DNA of 64,000 nucleotides from the NCBI GenBank assembly GCA_934098525.1, contig CAKONZ010000007.1:1-64000 (forward strand), in the 5' to 3' direction. The DNA is from an uncultured Bacilli bacterium. Its GTDB lineage: Bacteria; Bacillota_I; Bacilli_A; RF39; UBA660. Positions 1 to 8,146 of the stretch are shown piece after piece. The translations under genes and the position numbers were made by a program. Position 1 is the stretch's first letter. Every line of letters begins with the position of its first letter. The notes below the pieces were generated by a model. That model searched no databases. It saw only the letters and a program-made list of their open reading frames with translations, and was not told the DNA's origin.

Positions 1-94
1 TTAAAATAATGAGTGATGAAATTGTTAATGTTAAATATCTAAATAGAAATGCACCATCACTTATTTTTAATTCTTTTGTTTCTATATTTAACAT
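1..94 (-). CDS. 5' fragment of an unidentified gene, cut by the window edge
   Basis: Reading leftwards on the minus strand, an AAAGGAG ribosome-binding site (101-107) is followed by ATG at 94-92. The 31 codons up to the edge are open and start MLNIETKELK. The last visible residues (FLFRYLTLTISS) look hydrophobic, so a membrane segment may begin here. Too little is present to name a function. The strong Shine-Dalgarno and clean frame make a real gene likely. Confidence 0.55.
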   Translation of the reverse strand, partial: MLNIETKELKISDGAFLFRYLTLTISSLIIL

Positions 95-115
95 AAATAG
101 GGCTCCTTTACATAA

Positions 116-141
116 CAAAAAAACTAACTATTTCTAGTTAG
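116..141 (-). terminator. Rho-independent terminator after tRNA-Gly
   Basis: A 7-bp inverted repeat (CTAACTA/TAGTTAG, 124-130 with 135-141, 4-nt loop) is followed on the minus strand by a run of seven T (plus-strand A 117-123). It lies just 3' of the minus-strand tRNA and before the ribosome-binding site of the edge gene. Confidence 0.75.
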
Positions 142-186
142 CATTTATTACTCTCAGAAGTAAATTTTCCGAGTTTCCTATCAATC

Positions 187-260
187 TGGAGCGGATGAGG
201 AGAATCGAACTCCCGTAGTCAGCTTGGAAGGCTGAGGTTCTACCACTAAACTACATCCGC
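187..260 (-). tRNA. tRNA-Gly(TCC)
   Basis: On the minus strand the acceptor stem GCGGATG pairs with CATCCGC. A D-arm with GTGG, the anticodon loop CTTCCAA (anticodon TCC, reads GGA) and a TTCGATT T-loop are all present. The discriminator is U and CCA is genome-encoded (189-187). Confidence 0.95.
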
Positions 261-355
261 AAAATGTAGGCATATTTAATTATACTATTTTTATATTCTA
301 TGTCAATACTTTTTTATAAAAAAATTATTTGTTATAATATTTATAGGTGATAAAA

Positions 356-1390
356 ATGATTTATTTTGACTATTCTGCAACAACACCTGTAAGTAAAGAA
401 GTAATTAATGAATTTATAAACAACTTTAATAAAAATGGAAATATTGAAGAAGAAAAAGAAAAAATAAAAAAAATATTAAATACAAATAAAGAAATAATTT
501 ATACAAGTGGATCAACAGAATCAAATAATATAGCAATAAAAGGAATAGCATTAAAATATAAAAACCAAGGATATCATATAATTACAACAGAACTAGAGCA
601 TTCCTCAATTAATGAAACCTTAAAATATCTAGAAAAACAAGGCTTTATTATTGACTATGTAAAACTAAATAATGGTATAGTAGATATAGAAAACCTAAAA
701 TCATTAATAAATGAAAAAACAATTCTTGTATCCATATCATCAGTAAATAGTGAAATAGGATTATTACAACCAATTGAAAAAATAGGACTATTATTAAAAG
801 AATATCCAAATATAGTATTTCATTGTGATATGACACAAAGTATAGGAAAAATTAATATAAATATAGAAAATATTGATTTAATTAGTTTTTCTTCTCATAA
901 AATATATGGAATGAAAGGAATAGGACTATTATTAAAAAACAAAGATATTTCTTTAAAACCAATATTATATGGTACTAGAACATACAACTATGGTTTAGTT
1001 AAATCACTAACTAAAGCCTTAGAAATAAGTATTAAAGATACAAACAACAATTATAAAAAAGTAAAACAACTAAATGAATACTTAAAAGAAAAACTAAAAA
1101 AATATAAAAATATTCATATTAACAGCACAAATAATTGTATACCGCATATATTAAATATAAGTATAGATGACTATAAACCCGAAACTTTTCTTCATTTCCT
1201 AGAAATGAACGATATATATATATCAACAAAAAGTGCCTGTTCTAAAGCAGGTGAACACTCAAAAGCTGTATATGCACTTACTCAAGACATAAAAAAAGCA
1301 TCAACAAGTGTAAGAATAAGTTTGTCATATAAAAATAATTTTCAAGATATAGATACATTAATATCTATAATCGAAAAAGGAGTAGTATGA
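356..1390 (+). CDS. Cysteine desulfurase-like protein (catalytic half of a paralogous pair)
   Basis: Class V aminotransferase fold. It would take sulfur from cysteine onto its own thiol for tRNA thiolation or Fe-S assembly. Visible: FDYSATT at the N-terminus, SGSTESNN (about 51-58), stacking H82, PLP-binding D158 and Q161, Schiff-base K182 in SSHKIYG, and an active-loop cysteine C295 in SACSKAG. Missing: the NPSSxH segment near residue 25 and the GG...RSGT motif near residue 205; here that region reads YGTRTYNYGLVK. Both lost motifs are present in the paralogue at 1720-2400. A GTG nine bases upstream (347) belongs to the GGTGAT ribosome-binding site, so ATG 356 is the start. A TATAAT box lies at about 333. 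The stop overlaps the next start (ATGA). Confidence 0.85.
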   Translation: MIYFDYSATTPVSKEVINEFINNFNKNGNIEEEKEKIKKILNTNKEIIYTSGSTESNNIAIKGIALKYKNQGYHIITTELEHSSINETLKYLEKQGFIIDYVKLNNGIVDIENLKSLINEKTILVSISSVNSEIGLLQPIEKIGLLLKEYPNIVFHCDMTQSIGKININIENIDLISFSSHKIYGMKGIGLLLKNKDISLKPILYGTRTYNYGLVKSLTKALEISIKDTNNNYKKVKQLNEYLKEKLKKYKNIHINSTNNCIPHILNISIDDYKPETFLHFLEMNDIYISTKSACSKAGEHSKAVYALTQDIKKASTSVRISLSYKNNFQDIDTLISIIEKGVV

Positions 1391-1719
1391 ATAAAATTTT
1401 TCAAAAAGAAAGAATATATGAGGGTTATATTGTAAAAAATATAAAAAAGGATAATTACCTACAAACAATGGTATTAAAAAGCACAATAACAGCAAAAATA
1501 GATGATAATTTATACTATGATTTAATAGACAATTTAATATATGAAAAAATTGATATTAATAACGATGGAATAACTAAAAAAGAAACAAAAAATTATTTTG
1601 CTTTACCTTTGAATTTCTATAGTAATGAAAATGGAAATATTTCATATGAACAAATACTAAATGATTTTAAAGAATCAAAACAAGAAAAAACAAATTCAAG
1701 AAATAGAAGAAGTGATTAA
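1387..1719 (+). CDS. Unknown 110-residue protein between two cysteine-desulfurase paralogues
   Basis: Starts at the ATGA overlap with the upstream cysteine desulfurase and abuts the next gene with no gap, so the three are almost certainly co-translated. The protein is charged, with beta-strand-like stretches in the first 50 residues and a lysine/arginine-rich tail (KQEKTNSRNRRSD). No signal peptide or membrane segment. I do not recognise a family. Its position suggests a partner or chaperone of the desulfurase pair, which is inference only. Confidence 0.7.
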   Translation: MNKIFQKERIYEGYIVKNIKKDNYLQTMVLKSTITAKIDDNLYYDLIDNLIYEKIDINNDGITKKETKNYFALPLNFYSNENGNISYEQILNDFKESKQEKTNSRNRRSD

Positions 1720-2400
1720 ATGAAAAACGAAATACTAACATCTATAACAAAAGTATGCGAAGAATATATTGGAAATAGTAATTCTTTACATTCCTTAGGA
1801 ACAAGTTCTAAAAAATTAGAAAACGCTGCCAGTAACCAAATTATTTCAGTTTTAGAACTAAACAACAAAGAAATAATTTATACAAGTGGAGAATGTGAAT
1901 CAAATAATTTACTTATATTTGGACTATTAGAAAAATATAAAAACAAAGAAAAAAACGTAATAATAAATAAAAACGTTCATGACTCAATAACTTTATCACT
2001 TAAAGAATTTTCTAATATAAAAATAAAATATATAGAAACTACTAATGATTTAATAAATATTGATGAATTAAATAACTTAATAGATGAAAATACTATTTTA
2101 ATAAGTCTAAAAAATATAAAAAATGTAAATAATTTACTAAAAAAAATAAAAAATTATAATGGTTTTATACACTATGATTTATCAAATGAAAACAACATCT
2201 TCACATACAATAATTGTGATTTCTTAACAATTGAAGATAATCAATTGCCAGGATTCGGTTGTCTTATAAAAAATAAAAACATATACATAGAACCAATATT
2301 TCATGGTGGAAAAAGTACAACTATTTATAGAAGTGGAACACCAGCATTACCACTTATAGTAGGACTATCAAAATTAATTAAAATAAAGTATAAAAAGTAA
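1720..2400 (+). CDS. Cysteine desulfurase paralogue lacking catalytic Lys and Cys
   Basis: 226 residues, class V aminotransferase-like. It keeps a NSNSLHSLG segment (19-27, the NPSSxH motif of NifS/IscS), SGECESNN (57-63), HYD (151-153) and a GG...RSGTP motif (197-208). In NifS-type dimers that last region reaches the PLP of the other subunit. The Schiff-base lysine motif SSHKxYGPKG is replaced by TIEDNQLPGFG (about 170-180), and the C-terminal domain with the active cysteine is absent, as is the N-terminal DNAATT strand. It cannot be an independent desulfurase. The motifs it kept are those lost from the protein at 356-1390, so a heterodimer is the natural reading. No frameshift is visible, so it is not obviously a pseudogene. 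Confidence 0.75.
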   Translation: MKNEILTSITKVCEEYIGNSNSLHSLGTSSKKLENAASNQIISVLELNNKEIIYTSGECESNNLLIFGLLEKYKNKEKNVIINKNVHDSITLSLKEFSNIKIKYIETTNDLINIDELNNLIDENTILISLKNIKNVNNLLKKIKNYNGFIHYDLSNENNIFTYNNCDFLTIEDNQLPGFGCLIKNKNIYIEPIFHGGKSTTIYRSGTPALPLIVGLSKLIKIKYKK

Positions 2401-2431
2401 AAAATAATCCATAATAAAAATGGTGATAGAA

Positions 2432-2596
2432 ATGGATAAAAAACAAAAAATAAATTGTAATGTTCATTCTTGTGAACATTGCGATTGTGAATGTAATTGT
2501 TGTAATTTAAGAGAAATTGAAATATCAAAACAATGTGGATGTCCAACATGTAAAGAAGAAACAATTTGTTCAAATTATGAAAAGAAAGAAAAATAA
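2432..2596 (+). CDS. Small cysteine-rich protein, DUF1540-like
   Basis: 54 residues with nine cysteines in INCNVHSCEHCDCECNCC and QCGCPTCKEETIC, the spacing seen in DUF1540 proteins of Clostridia and Bacilli (probably metal-binding). GGTGATAGAA precedes the ATG as ribosome-binding site. The last codons form the left arm of a terminator hairpin. Function unknown; some DUF1540 genes are spore-associated. Confidence 0.7.
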   Translation: MDKKQKINCNVHSCEHCDCECNCCNLREIEISKQCGCPTCKEETICSNYEKKEK

Positions 2597-2618
2597 TCTT
2601 TCTTTTTATTTATTTTTT
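2580..2618 (+). terminator. Rho-independent terminator
   Basis: AAAAGAAAGA (2580-2589) pairs with TCTTTCTTTT (2597-2606), 7-nt loop, followed by a T-rich tract. The left arm lies inside the small cysteine-rich gene. Confidence 0.6.
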
Positions 2619-2657
2619 ATATGCAAGTGGTATAATATTAACTAAAGGAGTGAGATT

Positions 2658-3299
2658 ATGAACTTTAGTGAAATTAAAACAGAAGCTAAAAATAAAATGA
2701 AAGGTCATTTTTGGGAAATATTTGGACCATTTGCAATATTAATAGGAATAAACCTATTACTAGGAACAATAACTGGAAAAAGCTATGATGAAGAGACATT
2801 CAATGTTTTTAATTTATCTTTAGATACTTTAGCAGGATTCTTTATATCTATAATTGGTATGGCTTATTCATGTTATCTTTTAAACTTTATAAGAACAGGA
2901 AAATCTGATTTTGATAGTTTCTTTGAAATAATTAAGAACAAATGGGTATTATTTTTAGTAATTTCAATATTAATCGGAGTATTTACAACACTTTGGTCAT
3001 TATTACTTATAATTCCAGGTATTATTGCAGCACTATCTTATTCACAAGCTAAATTTATAGGATATGACAACGACTTACAAGGCTATGACTGTATTAAAAA
3101 AAGTAAAGAAATGATGAAAGGATACAAATGGAATTATTTCTTATTTAACCTATCATTTATAGGATGGTACATTTTAGGAATATTTACATTTGGTATACTA
3201 TATATATGGGTAATACCTTATGTAGAAATATCTACAGCACTTTACTATGAAAAATTAAAAGAAAATAATAATACTTCAAATGAAGCAAAAACTGAGTAA
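2658..3299 (+). CDS. DUF975-type integral membrane protein
   Basis: 213 residues with about five hydrophobic segments. The N-terminal FSEIKTEAKNKMKGHFW and the central FFEIIKNKW...LLLIIPGIIAALSYSQAKFI pattern are typical of DUF975 membrane proteins, common in Firmicutes and without a defined role. The C-terminus is a short charged tail. It has its own promoter-like TATAAT at about 2632 and a GGAGTGAG ribosome-binding site. Monocistronic. Confidence 0.75.
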   Translation: MNFSEIKTEAKNKMKGHFWEIFGPFAILIGINLLLGTITGKSYDEETFNVFNLSLDTLAGFFISIIGMAYSCYLLNFIRTGKSDFDSFFEIIKNKWVLFLVISILIGVFTTLWSLLLIIPGIIAALSYSQAKFIGYDNDLQGYDCIKKSKEMMKGYKWNYFLFNLSFIGWYILGIFTFGILYIWVIPYVEISTALYYEKLKENNNTSNEAKTE

Positions 3300-3348
3300 A
3301 ACCTTTACTTAGTTTTTTTAAAATGTTATTATAAAGACGGAGGTATTT

Positions 3349-4041
3349 ATGAAAAATAGTATAAAAGTTATTATTGGAATAGTTCTAGTAATTTTAGCAT
3401 TTATTGGTTTATATTTCTTATCAGAAGCAGTTAACAAGCCATATTATAAAGAAATAAGTTATGAAGAATATAAAGAAATAAAAAACAAAAAAGAAAAAGA
3501 ATACATAGTAATCGGAGAAAATGAAGACTACTCAAGAAGTTTAAAAACTTTTGGAAAATCATTAAAAAAAGATGTTTACTATCTAAATACATCAAAATTA
3601 AATGAAGAACAAATAAAAGAAATTTATAACGAAGAAAACAAAAAAACAGCATTATTCGTTTATGAAGATGGTAAAATAACAGAAGAAAAAGACGTATCAT
3701 TAAAAGAAATAGATGTTAACAAATATTTTGAAATTATAAAAGAAGATAAATATAACTTTATCTTCATAGGTAGTGCAACATGTGGTTATTGTATAAAATT
3801 TAAACCTGAATTACAAACAATTTTACTTCAAAAAGATGTTAATATTTATTATTTAGACATATCAAAACAAACTGAAGAAGATTTAAAGAAATTATATGAT
3901 TCTGATACATATTTCACAACAGAAGAATGGGGAACACCATTGAACTTCTTATATAAAAATGGCGAAAAAATAGGAATATTAAATGGTTATAATACAGCAG
4001 ATAATGTTATGAAATTTTTAGAAAACAATAATGCAATATAA
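3349..4041 (+). CDS. Membrane-anchored thioredoxin-like protein
   Basis: A single N-terminal transmembrane helix (about 5-27) is followed by a degenerate thioredoxin-like stretch (about 50-120) and a second thioredoxin domain with the redox motif ATCGYC (CGYC, about 144-147) and a cis-proline in WGTPLNFLY. Topology places the CxxC outside the cell, suggesting extracellular disulfide exchange. AGACGGAGG precedes the ATG. A strong terminator follows. Confidence 0.8.
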   Translation: MKNSIKVIIGIVLVILAFIGLYFLSEAVNKPYYKEISYEEYKEIKNKKEKEYIVIGENEDYSRSLKTFGKSLKKDVYYLNTSKLNEEQIKEIYNEENKKTALFVYEDGKITEEKDVSLKEIDVNKYFEIIKEDKYNFIFIGSATCGYCIKFKPELQTILLQKDVNIYYLDISKQTEEDLKKLYDSDTYFTTEEWGTPLNFLYKNGEKIGILNGYNTADNVMKFLENNNAI

Positions 4042-4062
4042 AAGGGAATAATCCCTTTTTTT
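4040..4062 (+). terminator. Rho-independent terminator
   Basis: AAAGGGA/TCCCTTT stem (4041-4047 with 4052-4058) and T-run, at the stop codon of the thioredoxin-like gene. Confidence 0.75.
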
Positions 4063-4116
4063 ATTGAAAAAAATAAAAAACTTAGTTATAATATCTATCA
4101 ATCAGGGGATGATTAA

Positions 4117-4611
4117 GTGAAAAAAGAAATAATCTTTAGAATAACAAGAATAACAATAACAATTATATTTTTAATAATTTCAACAATATTTAAACAAGAC
4201 ATTTCAAATGTATATGCTTCTAACATAAACTTTTTAAATGACTATAAAAAAATAAAAATAAAAGAATTATCAAAAGGAATAAACTTACAAAATGCATACC
4301 CCTTATCAGACAATATAGGTATGTCAAATGATGGATACAAATTTAAAATAGAAGGTCCAAAAGACCAAAGATTTACAATATATCTTAATAATGAATATAA
4401 AAATATTGAAGAAAGAATACCTAATAAATCAATAAGATACATTATTTTAAAAGATAATGAAATTCTAATAAATCCTATTACTTTAAATAGTGAAGGAATT
4501 TTATTTACAGATACAATTAATCAATCAACATATGAACTAAAAATGTGGATATCTGAAGATGCTACTAATGAGGTATTTGGAAAATATTTTTTAGGAAAAA
4601 TAGCATTATAA
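4117..4611 (+). CDS. Unknown secreted or membrane-anchored protein
   Basis: 164 residues starting at GTG behind a CAGGGGAT ribosome-binding site; a TATAAT-like box lies at about 4087. The first 35 residues are a basic, then hydrophobic stretch ending in NVYA-S, consistent with a signal peptide. The remainder looks beta-rich and has no cysteines. No family recognised. Confidence 0.65.
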   Translation: MKKEIIFRITRITITIIFLIISTIFKQDISNVYASNINFLNDYKKIKIKELSKGINLQNAYPLSDNIGMSNDGYKFKIEGPKDQRFTIYLNNEYKNIEERIPNKSIRYIILKDNEILINPITLNSEGILFTDTINQSTYELKMWISEDATNEVFGKYFLGKIAL

Positions 4612-4626
4612 TAGTGCTATTTTTTA
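4598..4626 (+). terminator. Rho-independent terminator
   Basis: AATAGCA (4599-4605) pairs with TGCTATT (4615-4621) followed by T-run, overlapping the stop of the preceding gene. Confidence 0.7.
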
Positions 4627-4663
4627 AAAATTTAGTTATAATAAAAATTAGGTTGGTGATAGT

Positions 4664-5581
4664 ATGCAAACAATAAAAAATATTTTAAAAAATACAAACA
4701 AAGAAGATTTAAAAATAAACTATTACAATGCACTAAAAGATGAAAATTTCAAAAGACTTAGAAACTTAATTCCTTTAGAAGATGAATACTTAATGAATTA
4801 TACATATTTGCTAAAAGACTCATCAAAAGAATTAGAAAATTGTAGAAATTGTAAAGGTCTAAATTTCTGTAAAAATGAACTACCTGGTTACATCTTTTTT
4901 CCAACTATAAATGAAAAAAAAATAACATTTGGATATAATGCTTGTAAATATACTAATAAAATAATAAAAGACACAAAATACTATAAAAACGTAGATTTAT
5001 ACAAAGTTCCTGAAAACTTAAGAAACGCTAAAATTAAAGATATATATACAGATGATGAATCGAGAATAGAAGTTATAAAATATATAGACAAATTCATTAG
5101 TGACTATTTAAATAATATCAAAAATAAAGGAATATATTTATCTGGTAACTTTGGTTCAGGAAAGACTTATCTAATATCAGCATTATTTAATGAATTAGCA
5201 AAAAACAATATAAAAAGTTCTATAATATACTTTCCAGAATTACTAAGAACATTAAAATCATCATTTAACGATTATGAGGATACATCATTCCAAGACAAAA
5301 TAAGTCATATAAAAAAAGTACCATTACTATTAATAGATGACATAGGAGCAGAAAATGTAACAGCATGGAGTAGAGATGAAATACTAGGAACAATACTTCA
5401 GTATAGAATGGATGAAAATTTACCAACATTTTTTACATCAAACCTAACAATTGATGAATTAGAAATACATCTATCAATAACAGGTAATAAAATAGATAAA
5501 GTTAAAGCAAGAAGAATAATAGAAAGAATAAAATACTTATCAAAAGAGATAAAATTAATAGGGGTTAACCGTAGGAGTTAA
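4664..5581 (+). CDS. dnaI: Primosomal helicase loader DnaI
   Basis: 305-residue AAA+ ATPase that loads the replicative helicase. The N-terminal half carries the zinc-site cysteines typical of DnaI (C60, C63, C69, C94). The C-terminal ATPase has Walker A GNFGSGKT (about 162-169), Walker B LLLIDDIGAE (about 222-231) and a sensor-1 TSN. Location upstream of thrS matches the Bacillus order dnaB-dnaI-ytxC-thrS, with the RNB-domain gene in the ytxC position. GTTGGTGAT serves as ribosome-binding site. It ends one base before the next ATG. Confidence 0.9.
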   Translation: MQTIKNILKNTNKEDLKINYYNALKDENFKRLRNLIPLEDEYLMNYTYLLKDSSKELENCRNCKGLNFCKNELPGYIFFPTINEKKITFGYNACKYTNKIIKDTKYYKNVDLYKVPENLRNAKIKDIYTDDESRIEVIKYIDKFISDYLNNIKNKGIYLSGNFGSGKTYLISALFNELAKNNIKSSIIYFPELLRTLKSSFNDYEDTSFQDKISHIKKVPLLLIDDIGAENVTAWSRDEILGTILQYRMDENLPTFFTSNLTIDELEIHLSITGNKIDKVKARRIIERIKYLSKEIKLIGVNRRS

Positions 5582-5582
5582 C

Positions 5583-7436
5583 ATGACAAGTATAGAAGGA
5601 TATATAAGAAAAACAAGAAAAATAACAAACTTTGCCGCATTTAAAAAAAGAGTTGGTGCAAAAGATGTAACTGAAACATATAAAATATGTATAAAAATGA
5701 TTACACATTTAACCATTAATGTTGAAAGTTATGATACCATTACTATATCAAAAATACATAAATTAATAGAATTATTAAAAAACATCAATGAAGAAAATAA
5801 ACAAAGACAAAATGAAATAGTAAAACATATAGTAGAAAATAAATATATACTTATAAACAAACTAAAAGAACTAAAAAAGATAAATCCAAAAGATAACAAA
5901 ATAGAATTATATCAAAAAATAATAAATCAATTAGAAGAAATAGAATTATCATTAATATGTGAAGTAAAAAATACTAAAGAAACAATTAATAGCAATATAA
6001 TAAATAAAATAATATTTGAAAACAAAAATCCTGTATATACTAAATACTTAATAGAAAGATACCATTATTTAATAAATTATTATAATAAAGAAAATAATGA
6101 TAATCTATTTGACAAAGTAATAAAAGAATTCATTAAAAGCATATTAAAATATGTAGAAGAAGGTGATAAAACCTATCTTTATTACTACAATGATACATTA
6201 GAACAACTAATGCAAAATAAAAATATAGAAAAAAAATTCAATAAAGAAAAAGATCTAAAATATATAAAAGAATTATTTAATAAAAATGAAATAAAAGAAA
6301 AAAAACAAAATAGAAAACTACTATGGCTAAATCATCTTTATAATTTAATAATAGATTCATCATACAAACCAAGTATAGAAATGTTAAATAATCTTTATGA
6401 AATCAGATACTATTTTAAACCATCAGTTTTGGCAGAAAGTAACTTATTAACAATAATTAAAAAACCAGAAGAAGATAATAAAAAAACTATAGAGGATCAT
6501 ATTATAACAATAGATAGTGAAGAAGTATTGGGTAGAGATGATGCCTTATCTATAAAAAAATTAAACTCAGACTTATATCGCTTATCAATTCATATAACAG
6601 ATCCTAATAGCTATTGTGATATAAATTCCTTAATTATTAAAGAAGCTAGAAAAAGAAATCAAACAATTTATCTAGAAGATCAAACAATACACATGTTACC
6701 AGAAAATATAATAAAAAATTTATCACTAGATAAAGATAAATATAGATATGCAAGAACCTATAATTATGAAATAGATAAATATGGTGAATTGGTTAACTTT
6801 GAAATAAAAAAAACAATAATAAAAGCAACAGAAAATCTCACATACGAAGAAGCTAATCAAATCATATATACTGGTGAAGGAAATAAAGAAACAACAGAGA
6901 CAATAAAAAATTTATTAGATTTGAAAAATATAATAATATCAAATAATAAAGATCTTTTTAATCCTACATCATTAAAACCACTATCAGAAACACTAATAAA
7001 TTTTTATATGGTATATAATGGTTTGAATATAGGTGAATATTTTCATAAGAAAAACTTACCAATGATATATAGAGCTCAAAATATATATAAAAACTTAGAT
7101 GGTATAGATTTAGAATTAGCAGATCGGGATGAAAGAAAAAAATACACAAAAATAATAAAAAGTATTGAAAATGTAAATTTAACAGCATTTTATTCATCAG
7201 AATATAATATACATGAAGGGATGGGATATATAATCTATACTCGTTCCTCATCACCATTAAGAAGATATGCAGATATTTTAGCTAATGATTGTGAAGATAA
7301 CTTTTACTTTAAAAACATTGAATCTAAAGAAGCATATGAGTATATTGAAAATTTAAAAAATGAAATAAAATACTTAAACACTAGAGAACAAGAAATAAAT
7401 AAATATTGTCAAAAAAGATATAAAAAACTTGATTGA
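5583..7436 (+). CDS. RNB-domain (RNase II/R-like) protein with one catalytic aspartate replaced
   Basis: 617 residues. About 290 N-terminal residues are lysine-rich, helical and unrecognised. An RNB exonuclease domain follows: TIDSEEVLGRDDA (about 308-320), HITDPNSYC, EARKRNQTIYLEDQTIHMLPENI, and near the C-terminus TRSSSPLRRYADILAND. RNase II needs four aspartates (E. coli D201, D207, D209, D210). Here the second is glycine while the other three remain. The cold-shock and S1 RNA-binding domains of RNase R are absent. It may be a weakened nuclease or an RNA-binding relic. The gene starts one base after dnaI and ends in TGA-TAA; a promoter for the thrS T-box overlaps its end. Confidence 0.75.
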   Translation: MTSIEGYIRKTRKITNFAAFKKRVGAKDVTETYKICIKMITHLTINVESYDTITISKIHKLIELLKNINEENKQRQNEIVKHIVENKYILINKLKELKKINPKDNKIELYQKIINQLEEIELSLICEVKNTKETINSNIINKIIFENKNPVYTKYLIERYHYLINYYNKENNDNLFDKVIKEFIKSILKYVEEGDKTYLYYYNDTLEQLMQNKNIEKKFNKEKDLKYIKELFNKNEIKEKKQNRKLLWLNHLYNLIIDSSYKPSIEMLNNLYEIRYYFKPSVLAESNLLTIIKKPEEDNKKTIEDHIITIDSEEVLGRDDALSIKKLNSDLYRLSIHITDPNSYCDINSLIIKEARKRNQTIYLEDQTIHMLPENIIKNLSLDKDKYRYARTYNYEIDKYGELVNFEIKKTIIKATENLTYEEANQIIYTGEGNKETTETIKNLLDLKNIIISNNKDLFNPTSLKPLSETLINFYMVYNGLNIGEYFHKKNLPMIYRAQNIYKNLDGIDLELADRDERKKYTKIIKSIENVNLTAFYSSEYNIHEGMGYIIYTRSSSPLRRYADILANDCEDNFYFKNIESKEAYEYIENLKNEIKYLNTREQEINKYCQKRYKKLD

Positions 7437-7457
7437 TAATAATATCTGTGCTAAAAT
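7429..7457 (+). promoter_or_regulatory. Sigma-A-type promoter for the thrS T-box transcript
   Basis: TTGATT (7429-7434), 17-bp spacer, TAAAAT (7452-7457). It overlaps the last codons of the RNB gene and sits just upstream of the T-box stem I. Confidence 0.6.
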
Positions 7458-7668
7458 TAAAGCATAAATGCGAAGATAAGGACAACATTATTAGTAATTT
7501 ATTATAGAGAGTTAATGGTTGGTGAAAATTAACATAATAGCTAATAATTACTACCTTTGAGCAGAACTAGAAATAGAATTCCGGAATAATCCGTTATAAA
7601 AATGAGTAACAAGGTAGGATGGTACCGCGTAAAAACGCTCCTTATGGAAGCGTTTTTATTTTTTTTAG
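7458..7668 (+). promoter_or_regulatory. T-box leader with threonine specifier (ACC)
   Basis: A tRNA-sensing leader. The conserved T-box AAGGTAGGATGGTACCGCG lies at 7611-7629. A likely specifier codon ACC (Thr, 7553-7555) sits in CTACCTTTGAG, matching the thrS gene in the operon. A terminator (AAAAACGCT/AGCGTTTTT, 7631-7657, then T-run) competes with the antiterminator. The first gene after it is an unknown ORF, then thrS. Confidence 0.93.
7631..7666 (+). terminator. T-box-controlled terminator
   Basis: 9-bp stem 7631-7639/7649-7657 followed by eight or more T; mutually exclusive with pairing of the T-box sequence just upstream. Confidence 0.85.
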
Positions 7669-7679
7669 GGGGAATATAA

Positions 7680-8144
7680 ATGAAATTAATAGATACATAT
7701 TATAGAATGAATGAAAATGGCCTATTTTATGTTTATGAAAGAATGGTAGAAGAGAAAAATAACCGAACGAATAATTTCAATGATTATAATCAATATAGAA
7801 TCGCATTTGTAAAAAAATTAATTATAGAAAAAATGCTAAAAAAAGATATTGATATAAACATAGTTATAGATAACTACTTAAACTCAAACAATCCTAAGAA
7901 AGAAATATTAAAAGAAGTAGCGTTAATAAAGCTAATTAACAATGATTATAATTTGTTAGAAATAATAAATTTAGACAAAATGATTAAAGAACTTGACGTA
8001 GAATCAATTTGGTTATTAACAAGACATAATGATGAAAATATTAGTAAAATAGCAAATCAGTTATTAGATAGAATTTTCTATGAATATGAACAAAAATTAA
8101 AAGAAGATTTTGAATATAAAACCAGAAATAGAAAGAGGGAATAA
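7680..8144 (+). CDS. Unknown 154-residue protein co-transcribed with thrS
   Basis: The first gene after the threonine T-box and two bases before the thrS start, so its expression should follow threonyl-tRNA charging. Soluble, helical and charged, with no cysteine motif, signal or membrane segment. I do not recognise a family. The ribosome-binding site is GGGGGAAT. Confidence 0.7.
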   Translation: MKLIDTYYRMNENGLFYVYERMVEEKNNRTNNFNDYNQYRIAFVKKLIIEKMLKKDIDINIVIDNYLNSNNPKKEILKEVALIKLINNDYNLLEIINLDKMIKELDVESIWLLTRHNDENISKIANQLLDRIFYEYEQKLKEDFEYKTRNRKRE

Positions 8145-8146
8145 AA

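Noticed and set aside
347..355. GTG start for the first cysteine desulfurase
   Set aside because: The GTG is part of the GGTGAT ribosome-binding site seen before many genes here; ATG 356 has the right spacing. The same reasoning moved starts at 12333, 32310, 34649 and 23717.
1720..2400. Second cysteine desulfurase called a plain pseudogene
   Set aside because: The frame is intact, tightly coupled to its neighbours, and retains specific motifs missing from its partner, so selection is more likely than decay.
7433..7439. TGA read as tryptophan (Mollicutes code)
   Set aside because: Trp is encoded by TGG throughout, and several genes end at TGA with the family's normal length, for example spoVAD and the RNB gene, where TGA is followed by a TAA.
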